From assembly GCF_024713945.1 (NCBI RefSeq), contig NC_134683.1, positions 1,912,501 through 1,976,500 on the forward strand: a DNA stretch of 64,000 nt, written 5' to 3'. Below the pieces are notes generated by a model that worked only from the letters and a program-made list of their open reading frames with translations, searched no databases and was not told the origin of the DNA. This stretch comes from Dermatophagoides farinae. Taxonomy: Eukaryota; Arthropoda; Arachnida; Sarcoptiformes; Pyroglyphidae. A program made the position numbers and the translations under genes. Shown one piece after another: positions 55,701 to 64,000 of the stretch; position 1 is the first letter of the stretch, and each line of letters starts with the position of its first letter.

Positions 55701-56665
55701 AATAATTATATCGATGAGTAAAACAAAACAAAAACGAAAAAAAAATTATTCCAAAAAAAAAAAAATGAAAAAATGAAAATGAAAATTACGAAATCACCCA
55801 AACTATATATTATTATTACTGATTTTGATTTTGTTCCATTTAACTTGACCACAATTACACACATACACACACTGTTAACTGTGTGACAGATTTTAGATAA
55901 TTTTTTCCATTCTATTTATTTTTTCTTTATAATTTGCAATTTTTTTTTTTGATTCATTGATTCTTTTCTTTTCTTTTTTTTTTATTTTTGTTTATCTTTT
56001 CTGATTGATTGTTTCTGATTTTTCATTTCTCAAACACATAAACAAACAAACTGCAACAAAACAAAATCAAAACGTCTACTTTTTTAACATATTGTAATTC
56101 TAGTCTAATTCTTTTTGTTTTTTTTATATCCTTTTTTTTCATTATATAATTCAAGACATTACGGAATCTATATCAAAAACGAAAACAGAATTGTTTTTCA
56201 ATTCTTTCCTCAAAATCAATTCGCTGCCAAACAAAAAAAAAAAAAAAAAAAAAAACAAATTCCGAAAAACGACAATTACCGTTGTTGTTGTATTTACGAA
56301 AACATCAATTTCTCTTATACACAAATATACAAACAAACATATACACCCACACACACCCTTCTATTAATCGATAACTTTTTTTTGAAAAAAAAAATTTGGT
56401 TACACTGTTGTGGATAGATAAAATTCTGGATGGATGATGATGTTTTTGCCAAAAAAAATCAAAAGAAAAAAAAATTTTTTTTTATTCACTATTTTTGTAT
56501 ACAACACTTGACATTATTATTACTATATTTACAAACACAGAATTTCTCGATTTTTTTCACTCAATATAAGGATCTTTTTCTTTTGATTCATTTACCATTA
56601 TTCATTTTGAACAAATAAAAATTTTTTTTTTACAAAATTCAAATCTAAAAGTAATCATCAAATGA
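55701..56665. other. Convergent intergenic region
   Basis: It separates the plus-strand KASH gene from the minus-strand receptor array. It holds T and A runs and a short CA repeat near 55858-55872, with no supportable gene. Confidence 0.5.
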
Positions 56666-56671
56666 TTTATT
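56666..56671 (-). terminator. Candidate polyadenylation signal, receptor gene 1
   Basis: It reads AATAAA on the minus strand, about 100 bases beyond the stop codon of receptor gene 1. The equivalent hexamer occurs at 59446-59451 after gene 2. Confidence 0.4.
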
Positions 56672-56767
56672 ATATTGGATTAGATGAATGAATGCTTCTC
56701 GTTTGATTTGTGTGTTTAATCATTTTTTTGAACAAATATATGTATTGTTAATAGTTGAATTACCACT

Positions 56768-56845
56768 TCAAGTCTTTCCTATTGAAATTAGTGACTGAAT
56801 ATGAGTGGATACAAAAATAAATACGCCGATATAGGTGGTAAAAAG
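56768..56845 (-). CDS. Receptor copy 1, exon 3
   Basis: The acceptor is AATATAG; 78 bp encode LFTTYIGVFIFV and a further 13 residues, then TGA. The same 78-bp exon and frame occur in copies 2 and 3. Confidence 0.65.
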   Translation of the reverse strand, partial: LFTTYIGVFIFVSTHIQSLISIGKT

Positions 56846-58393
56846 CTATATTTGTATAGGAAAATAAAAAGATTAAGTTAATTATTAAAAAAAAATTTAG
56901 ATTATAGTTTACATCAAATATAAACATGTTGGTCACCACACCAACCGTCGAAACATATGGACCGTATTTTCGGCGGTGTGTCAAGCGATTGTAAAGATCT
57001 TCATATTTCAATTTTAATCTCAAAGTTTTCGTCGAAATACAATCGATAGCGATTAAAGGTCTGTGGATTATCACGATCGATTGTATAATTGGAACAAGAT
57101 ATAACTTTGCTTCATGCAGCAGCTTTGTTTGTCGCGAAAACTGCAACAACGACACAATTGTCATCGCAGTATGAATAACAATGATCACATACTGAACAAT
57201 CATTTCAAACCAGGTCAATTTTTCGACCACTAAACCAGAGACGGCTATTACATTGAATGGTATGCTCATGATTAAATAAGTAAAGAGAGCGTTACTCCAT
57301 AATTCTTGATAAGAATACAGTCTATCCACACATGTATGAACATGTTGGCGATAAATCCAATCAAAAAAAAGTATTGTTCGATTCAACAAAGGTTTTAATG
57401 GTTTTTTGGTTAAAATGACTTGACTATTACGTATTCGACAACCAAAAGCCATACGATGTAGTTGGTCATTCAGACGATTCAATCGACTTCTGAGAAATAT
57501 TCCAATAGCAAGAGATGATGATAGCAAGAACAGTCCACATTGAACGATAACAAAAAGACCATGTGTAATCATAAAAAAATCGATTGTTCGAAAAACTTTG
57601 TAAATGAATTTTTTATTCTGAGCTATGACGGTTAAATAGAAATCATAAAATACAACTAAAACAATAGAATCTGAAAAGATATTAGGAATTAAAGAAATTA
57701 CATTAATCATCATAAACACTTACAAAGTCCAAGATGTAATGTAATGATAATTGGATCAATAATCGTTAATAATCTAATTATCTTAATACGATCATTAAAC
57801 ATAACACTTTGCTTCAATTTTAACGGTTTCATCCGCATTAATTCTACTGGATCGATTTGTATTGGATATATGATGATATATGTTTGCCATAATGTCTGAC
57901 ATTGACAAAACAATCTAGTAATAATGTTTGGAATGAAACGACTTGCCTTATTCATATCTTTGAGATTTTCATTAAAATTTTCTTCCATCATTTGTGCGAC
58001 TTCTGATTTTCGTCGTTTACAATGTTGATATTGTTCCATATTATGTACAACTAATTCGTATGGTGTACGAAATGTGTCCGTATCCACTCGTGCAAAGAAG
58101 AATGTAATTTTGCCTAAAATACCCAACAATGTCAATATGAATGCAAACATTAGATATTGTCGATATAATTGCCGAAATGATGTTATTATATAAAAACAGA
58201 GTGAATCAATGGTCCAATATTGTATGAATGTTTCATCCATCATATAACTAATCATTCCAAATATGATCCGTATGGCAAAGATTGAAAGTAAAACAATTTC
58301 AAATGTATGCTTTGTTTGATACCATCGATTATATCGACATTCTACGATTTCTTTCAATTGACGATAAAAAAGTTGATGAATTTTCCAGAACAT
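56768..58393 (-). CDS. Gustatory receptor-like 7TM chemoreceptor, copy 1 (3 exons, 501 aa)
   Basis: Exons in transcript order are 58393-57724, 57670-56913 and 56845-56768; introns are 53 bp (phase 1) and 67 bp (phase 0), both GT-AG. The product has about seven hydrophobic spans, the first near residues 31-51 and the next near 80-100. The last exon (25 residues) reads through TTYIGVFIFVSTHIQSL. A short final exon after a phase-0 intron with a TYxxxxxxF-type motif is characteristic of insect and chelicerate gustatory receptors (TYhhhhhQF), so I assign it to that family; overall similarity could not be tested. Reading straight through the second intron gives a false, longer C-terminus. It would act in the sensory neuron membrane as a ligand-gated channel subunit; ligand unknown. 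It is nearly identical to copy 2, so a recent duplicate. Length exceeds the usual 350-450. Confidence 0.65.
56913..57670 (-). CDS. Receptor copy 1, exon 2
   Basis: It follows the acceptor TTTTCAG; two bases complete a Tyr codon, then SIVLVVFYDFYLTV. It ends KYGPYVSTVGVVTNMFIFD before GTAAAC (phase 0). Length is 758 bp, the same in all three copies. Confidence 0.65.
57724..58393 (-). CDS. Receptor copy 1, exon 1
   Basis: It starts at ATG (MFWKIHQLFYRQLKEIV) and encodes 223 codons plus one base; donor GTAAGT. It differs from copy 2 at three residues. Confidence 0.65.
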
Positions 58394-58853
58394 ATTAACG
58401 AATTTTTTTATTTGGCCAATCAGATTGAATAGAATTTTGACTTAATAACAGTTGTTTAAAGCTTCAAAATAAACTTCACGACAATGAATTCAAGACCACA
58501 TAAACATTATTCTATAAAGGCTGGTTTCGATTGAATATTGTTTGGAGTTAAATAAAAAAAATTATGAACCAACTAGTTTTCGAATTTTAAGACCTCTACC
58601 TGGAATAGGAATAATTATTGAATACTTATTTTGAAAAATTATCAAAAAAAAAACCATTACTTGAGAAAAAAAATCGAAACAATTACAATTGTATGATTAA
58701 GTTGCTGTAAGTTGTTTTTAATTTTTAATTTTATTTGAAAATATTCGATAACAAACACAAACATTCGTTATTATTGCAACGAGAGAAAAAAAGGGGAAAA
58801 AAATCTGTAAAACGAAAGTAACACAAATATTGATGGGCAAGCATTTACAAAGT

Positions 58854-58890
58854 GTTAGTTTGTAGATAAAATTCTTATTTTCGATGTACA
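58854..58890 (-). pseudogene. Possible fragment of a receptor exon 2
   Basis: The minus strand reads ENKNFIYKL, close to QNKNFIYKV near the beginning of exon 2 in the intact copies. The match is short, flanks do not align, and it lies in the wrong order for the 3' relic at 59102-59305, so it would be a separate remnant. Confidence 0.25.
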
Positions 58891-59101
58891 TTAAAGAAAA
58901 TAATGAACTTTCGGAATACAATCATCAAAAAAAAAAATCGATTTTAACAATTATAGAACATTGAAATGATGTTTACCATAATAACAGTTCAGCTCACCTA
59001 TTCAGGAGCCATTCTAAGTATAATCATATTCTCATTATTAATGGAAAACTTTTCTCACACTAACGATAACGAATTAATTGAATGAAAAATTCTGTTTTTT
59101 T

Positions 59102-59305
59102 TCAAAATTCAAAATCAATATGAGACGATATGAAAATACATAGGTGATTGATGGCAAGCTATGTTCATTAAGAGAGAGAGAAAAAAAACGATAAAAATAA
59201 ATGAATAATTAATCAACTCATGGAACAAAATTCGAAAAACATTACATTGAATATAAACATGTTGGTAATCGCACAAATTGTTGAAAAATTCTGTCCATAT
59301 TTTCG
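59102..59305 (-). pseudogene. Truncated receptor relic A (3' end only)
   Basis: Minus-strand 59305-59246 reads RKYGQNFSTICAITNMFIFN, matching the end of receptor exon 2, followed by GTAATG, an 87-bp intron and an exon 59158-59102 reading LAINHLCIFISSHIDFEF then TGA. The TY motif has been lost. All upstream exon sequence is missing. It is more diverged from copies 1-3 than these are from each other. Confidence 0.5.
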
Positions 59306-59603
59306 TCAATCTATTGATCTCAATAGAATGGTGGTTCTATTGATCATGATCAAGAAACAAAAGGAAAAAAGGATTCATTTACCAATTCATTTTTAACAAA
59401 TAAAATTTCTTTTTACAAAATTCAAATCTAAAAGTAATCAAATGATTTATTGGATTCGATGAATAGCATCATGATATGAACAGGAATCAGATAAATATGA
59501 AAAAAAGAAAATTTTAATTTCGATATTGATACTGATGAATTTGCCATTTACCACTTTAATCATTTTTCAACAAATAGGTAATGTTAGTAGTCGAATTACT
59601 AAT

Positions 59604-59681
59604 TCAAGTCTCTGTTATTGAGATTAGTGACTGAATATGAGAGGATACAAAAATAAATATGCCGATATAAGTGATAGAAAG
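59604..59681 (-). CDS. Receptor copy 2, exon 3
   Basis: The acceptor is AATATAG; 78 bp, LSITYIGIFIFVSSHIQSL and on to TGA. Confidence 0.65.
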   Translation of the reverse strand, partial: LSITYIGIFIFVSSHIQSLISITET

Positions 59682-61229
59682 CTATATTTGTATGGGAAAA
59701 TAAAATGATTAAGGTAATTATTAAAAAAATTTAGATTATAAAATTTACATTAACTATAAACATGTTGGTCACCACACCAACCGTCGAAACATATGGACCG
59801 TATTTTCGGCGGTGTGTCAAGCGATTGTAAAGATCTTCATATTTCAATTTTAATCGCCAAGTTTTCGTTGAGATACAATCGATAGCGATTAAAGGTCTGT
59901 GGATTATCACGATCGACTGTATGATTGGAATAAGATATAACTTTGCTTCATGCAGCAGCTTTGTTTGTCGCGAAAACTGCAACAACGACACAATTGTCAT
60001 CGCAGTATGAATAACAATGATCACATACTGAACAATCATTTCAAACCAGGTCAATTTTTCGGCCACTAAACCAGAGACGGCTATTACATTGAATGGTATG
60101 CTCATGATTAAATAAGTAAAGAGAGCGTTACTCCATAATTCTTGATAAGAATACAGTCTATCCACACATGTATGAACATGTTGGCGATAAATCCAATCAA
60201 AAAAAAGTATTGTTCGATTCAACAAAGGTTTTAATGGTTTTTTGGTTAAAATGACTTGACTATTACGTATTCGACAACCAAAAGCCATACGATGTAGTTG
60301 GTCATTCAGACGATTCAATCGACTTCTTAGAAATGTACCACTGGTAAGAGAAGATGATAGCAAGAACAATCCACATTGAATGATAATAAAAAGACCATGT
60401 GTAATCATAAAAAAATCGATTGTTCGAACAACTTTGTAAATGAAATTTTTATTCTGAGCTATGACGATTAAATAGAAATCATAAAATACAACTAAAACAA
60501 TAGAAACTGAAAAGATATTAGAAATTAAAGAAATTACATTAATCATCATAAACACTTACGAAGTCCCAAATGTAATGTAATGATAATTGGATCAATAATT
60601 GTTAATAACCTAATTATCTTAATGCGATCATTGAATATAACACTTTGCTTTAATTTCAACGGTGTCATCCGCATCAATTCTACTGGATCGATTTGTATTG
60701 GATATATGATGATATAAGTTTGCCATAATGTCTGACATTGACAAAACAATCTAATGATAATGTTTGGAATGAAACGACTTGCCTTATTCATATCTTTGAG
60801 ATTTTCATTAAAATTTTCTTCCATCATTTGTGCGACTTCTGATTTTCGTCGTTTACAATGTTGATATTGTTCCATATTATGTACAACTAATTCGTATGGT
60901 GTACGAAATGTGTCCGTATCCACTCGTGCAAAGAAGAATGTAATTTTGCCTAAAATACCCAACAATGTCAATATGAATGCAAACATTAGATATTGTCGAT
61001 ATAATTGCCGAAATGATGTTATTATATAAAAACAGAGTGAATCAATGGTCCAATATTGTATGAATGTTTCATCCATCATATAACTAATCATTCCAAATAT
61101 GATCCGTATGGCAAAGATTGAAAGTAAAACAATTTCAAATGTATGCTTTGTTTGATACCATCGATTATATCGACATTCTACGATTTCTTTCAATTGACGA
61201 TAAAAAAGTTGATGAATTTTCCAGAACAT
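59604..61229 (-). CDS. Gustatory receptor-like 7TM chemoreceptor, copy 2 (3 exons, 501 aa)
   Basis: Exons are 61229-60560, 60506-59749 and 59681-59604, with introns of 53 and 67 bp at the same positions and phases as in copy 1. The last exon reads LSITYIGIFIFVSSHIQSL. The product is nearly identical to copy 1: three differences across 223 residues of exon 1, about eight in the first 65 residues of exon 2, and about five in the remaining 185 or so. No stop or frameshift was seen, so it should be functional. Reading through the second intron gives an early stop (FII), which would wrongly suggest truncation. The upstream flank also matches copy 1, pointing to duplication of a unit of about 2.84 kb. 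A role as a chemosensory channel subunit follows from the family assignment only. Confidence 0.65.
59749..60506 (-). CDS. Receptor copy 2, exon 2
   Basis: It follows TTTTCAG; two bases complete a Leu codon, then SIVLVVFYDFYLIV. It ends VTNMFIVN before GTAAAT. 758 bp. Confidence 0.65.
60560..61229 (-). CDS. Receptor copy 2, exon 1
   Basis: Same start and length (670 bp) as copy 1, with donor GTAAGT in phase 1. Confidence 0.65.
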
Positions 61230-61366
61230 ATTAACGAATTTTTTTATTTGGCCAATCAGATTGAATAGAATTTTGACTTAATAACAGTTGTTTAAAGCTT
61301 CAAAATAAACTTGAATTGAATAACAATGAATTCAAGACACAGAAACATTATTCTTTAAACTTTAAA

Positions 61367-61409
61367 CATTTGAAACCAGTCTTTAAAGTTTAAAGACTGG
61401 TTTCAAATG
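61367..61409. repeat. Near-perfect palindrome, 21-base arms, 1-base centre
   Basis: Left arm 61367-61387 and right arm 61389-61409 are exact reverse complements around a single G. The corresponding place in the other spacer (near 58515) has only one diverged arm (AAAGGCTGGTTTCGATTGAA). Confidence 0.85.
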
Positions 61410-61893
61410 AATATTGATTATGTTAAATAAAAATTATGAACCAACTAGTTTTCGAATTTCAAGACCTCTATCTGGAATAGGAATTTGTTTATTTATTATT
61501 TAGAGAAATGGAGTTGAGTCCTAACCATTACATTTGGTAAAGATAAGATAATGATTCCAAAACAAAGGTAAAAAATTACAGCCAATAATCAATAAAATTC
61601 TTTTGGAAATCTCTTCAGGTTTTTTTCATTTGAATTTGAATTTTGGAAATTGAGTTCTTAACTGGTAAATGATAAATCAGCTAACAACAACTTATTCTGA
61701 ATTCTTATTTTGCAAAAATCATTAAAAAAACCATTACTCAATAGAAAAAAAATCGAAACCATTACAATTGTATGATCAGCAGTAAGTTTTCAATTTTTAA
61801 ATTTTATTTGAATGTAATCGATAATAGACTTTTTCCTCTCAAACAATAATAATATTATTAGAGAATTAATTGAATGTAAAATTCTGTTTTTTT

Positions 61894-62099
61894 TCAAAAT
61901 TCAAAATCAATATGAGACGATATGAAAATGAATACACCAACATAGGTGATGGCAAGCTTTGTTCATTAAGAGCGGAAAAAAACGATAAAATTAAGTGAAT
62001 AATTAATCATCTCATGGAATAAAATTCAATAAACATTACATTGAATATGAACATGTTGGTAATGGCACCCATTGTTGAAACATTTGGTCCATATTTTCG
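61894..62099 (-). pseudogene. Truncated receptor relic B (3' end, intact last exon)
   Basis: Minus-strand 62099-62040 reads RKYGPNVSTMGAITNMFIFN, then GTAATG, an 83-bp intron ending AAAG, and an exon 61956-61894 reading LAITYVGVFIFISSHIDFEF and TGA. The family TY motif and splice sites survive, but an in-frame TGA lies directly upstream of the exon-2 fragment and the rest of the gene is absent. It is homologous to relic A, so the relic predates duplication of the unit. Confidence 0.55.
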
Positions 62100-62401
62100 T
62101 CAATCCATTGATCCCAATTGAATGGTGGTTCTATTGATCATAATCATGAAACAAAAGAAAAAAAAAGATTCATTTACCAATTCATTTTGAACAATTAATT
62201 TTTTTCCACGAAATTCAAATCTAAAAGTAATCAAATAATTTATAGGATTGAATGAATGAATTCTCGTTTGTTTGTATGATGAATAGGAATCAGCTAAATC
62301 TGAAATAAAAAGAGAATCTGTATTTTGATATTGATGAATTGCCACTTACCACTTTGATCATTTTTCAACAAATAGGTAATGTTAGTAGTCGAATTACTAA
62401 T

Positions 62402-62479
62402 TCAAGTCTCTGTTATTGAGATTAGTGACTGAATATGAGAGGATACAAAAATAAATATGCCGATATAAGTGATAAAAAG
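62402..62479 (-). CDS. Receptor copy 3, exon 3
   Basis: The acceptor is AATATAG; 78 bp, LFITYIGIFIFVSSHIQSL and on to TGA. Confidence 0.65.
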   Translation of the reverse strand, partial: LFITYIGIFIFVSSHIQSLISITET

Positions 62480-64000
62480 CTATATTTGTATGGAAAAATA
62501 AAATGATTAAGGTAATTATTAAAAAAATTTAGATTATAATTTACGTTAACTATAAACATGTTGGTCACCACACCGACTGTCGAAACATATGGACCGTATT
62601 TTCGGCGATGTGTCAATCGATTGTAAAGATCTTCATATTTCAATTTTAATCGCAAAGTTTTCGTTGAGATACAATCGATAGCGATTAAAGGTCTGTGGAT
62701 TATCACGATCGACTGTATGATTGGAACAAGATATAACTTTGCTTCATGCAGCAGCTTTGTTTGTCGCGAAAACTGCAACAACGACACAATTGTCATCGCA
62801 GTATGAATAACAATGATCATGTACTGAATAATCATTTCAAACCAGGTCAATTTTTCGACCACTAAACCAGAGACAGCTATCACATTGAATGGTATACTCA
62901 TGATTAAATAAGTAAAGAGGGCATTACTCCATAATTCTTGATAAGAATACAGTCTATCCATGCATGCATGAACATGTTGGCGATAAATCCAATCCAAAAA
63001 ATGTATTGTTCGATTCAACAAAGGTTTTTGTGGTTTTTTGGTCGAAATGGCTTGACTATTACGTATTCGACAACCAAAAGCCATACGATGTAGTTGGTCA
63101 TTCAGACGATTCAATCGACTTCTGAGAAATGTACCACTAGTAAGAGAAGATGATAGCAAAAACAATCCACATTGAACGATAACAAAAAGATCATATGCCA
63201 TCATAATAAAATCAATTGTTTGAACAACTTTGTAAATGAAATTTTTATTCTGAGTTATGACGGTTAAATAGAAATCATAAAATACAACTAAAACAATAGA
63301 AACTGGAAAGATATTAGAAATTAAAGAAATCACATTAATCACCATAAACACTTACGAAGTCCGAGATGTAATGTAATGATAATTGGATCAATAATCGTTA
63401 ATAATCTAATTATCTTAATACGATCATTAAACATAACACTTTGCTTCAATTTTAACGGTGTCATCTGCATCAATTCTACTGGATCGATTTGTATTGGATA
63501 TATGATGATATATGTTTGCCATAATGTCTGACATTGACAAAACAATCTAATGATAATGTTTGGAATGAAACGACTTGCCTTATTCATATTTTTGAGATTT
63601 TCATTAAAATTTTCTTTCATCATTTGCGCGACTTCTGATTTTCGTCTTTTACAATGTTGATATTGTTCCATATTATGTACAACTAATTCGTATGGTATTC
63701 GAAATGTTTCCGTATCCACTCGTGCAAAGAAGAATGTAAATTCACCTAAAATACCCAACAATGTCAATATGAATGCAAACATTAGATATTGTCGATATAA
63801 TTGTCGAAATGATGTTATTATATAGAAACAGAATGGATCAAAGGTCCAATATTGTATGAATGTTTCATCCATCATATAACTGATCATTGCCAACACGATC
63901 CGTATGGAAAAGATTGAAAGTAAAACAATTTCAAATGTATGCTTTGTTTGATACCATCGATTATATCGACATTCTACGATTTCTTTCAATTGACGATAAA
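62402..64000 (-). CDS. Gustatory receptor-like 7TM chemoreceptor, copy 3 (5' end outside window)
   Basis: Exons in view are 64000-63356 (exon 1, lacking about 25 bases including the start codon by comparison with copies 1 and 2), 63302-62545 and 62479-62402; introns are 53 and 65 bp. The last exon reads LFITYIGIFIFVSSHIQSL. It is more diverged than copies 1 and 2 are from each other, with over a dozen changes in exon 1 (for example FSIRIVLAMISYM for FAIRIIFGMISYM) and more in exon 2, but it has no stop or frameshift. The array may continue beyond the window. Function as for copies 1 and 2. Confidence 0.65.
62545..63302 (-). CDS. Receptor copy 3, exon 2
   Basis: It follows TTTCCAG, begins SIVLVVFYDFYLTVITQ after the split codon and ends VTNMFIVN before GTAAAT. 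758 bp. Confidence 0.65.
63356..64000 (-). CDS. Receptor copy 3, exon 1 (partial)
   Basis: It enters the window at YRQLKEIVECRYNRW; the expected start MFWKIHQLF is beyond position 64000. The donor GTAAGT is in phase 1. Confidence 0.65.

Larger units (their letters stand above)
58394..59603. other. Spacer between receptor copies 1 and 2
   Basis: The first 80 or so bases match the start of the next spacer (61230 onward), as expected for a tandem repeat unit. It contains the receptor relics described at 58854-58890 and 59102-59305. A candidate AATAAA for copy 2 lies at 59446-59451 (minus strand). Confidence 0.55.
61230..62401. other. Spacer between receptor copies 2 and 3
   Basis: It aligns in blocks with the spacer at 58394-59603 but lacks about 300 bp present there and has an extra palindrome at 61367-61409. 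It contains receptor relic B (61894-62099). Confidence 0.55.

Noticed and set aside
56760-56912. Longer C-terminus of receptor copy 1 obtained by reading through
   Set aside because: It is not shared with copy 2, whereas splicing the 67-bp intron gives the same C-terminus in all three copies.
1-64000. CRISPR array, rRNA or tRNA genes
   Set aside because: The repeats are simple tandem microsatellites without spacers, and no tRNA-like or rRNA-like sequence was recognised by eye.

Overview
This window is eukaryotic. The evidence is spliced genes with GT-AG introns, a strongly A+T-rich background, and microsatellites every few hundred bases (CAT/ATG, CAA/GTT, CA/GT, long A or T runs). Introns of 53-87 bp, homopolymer-rich proteins and a tandem array of chemoreceptor genes fit a small-genome arthropod. 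My best guess is an astigmatid mite (dust-mite or scab-mite type). That guess comes from texture and gene content and is not proven by any marker in the window.

Layout. 1-25.3 kb has no gene I can support; it is microsatellite-rich intergenic or upstream intronic DNA with a few repeat-poor islands. 25.8-54.7 kb (+) holds one seven-exon gene for a 1,092-residue protein ending in a predicted membrane span and PPPL-COOH. I read it as a KASH-domain nuclear-envelope protein of klarsicht type (outer half of a LINC complex). Exons 1-3 lie within 1.4 kb, a 23-kb intron follows, and exons 4-7 lie within 4.6 kb. All reading-frame phases agree at every proposed junction. 54.7-56.7 kb is the 3' flank and a convergent intergenic region.

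56.7-64.0 kb (-) is a tandem array of three gustatory-receptor-like genes, the third cut off by the window edge. Each has three exons with introns of 53 bp (phase 1) and 65-67 bp (phase 0), and encodes about 501 residues with about seven hydrophobic spans. A short last exon carries a TYIGxFIF motif, which matches the GR family C-terminal signature. The repeat unit is about 2.8 kb and also contains the broken 3' end of a more diverged fourth receptor, so that relic has been copied along with the array.

The two gene systems are unrelated in function and are transcribed toward each other. The most promising non-coding signals are a set of DR1-type direct repeats (nuclear-receptor-like sites), mostly in the giant intron, an inverted pair of CTCF-like motifs just inside that intron, and a near-perfect palindrome in one receptor spacer.
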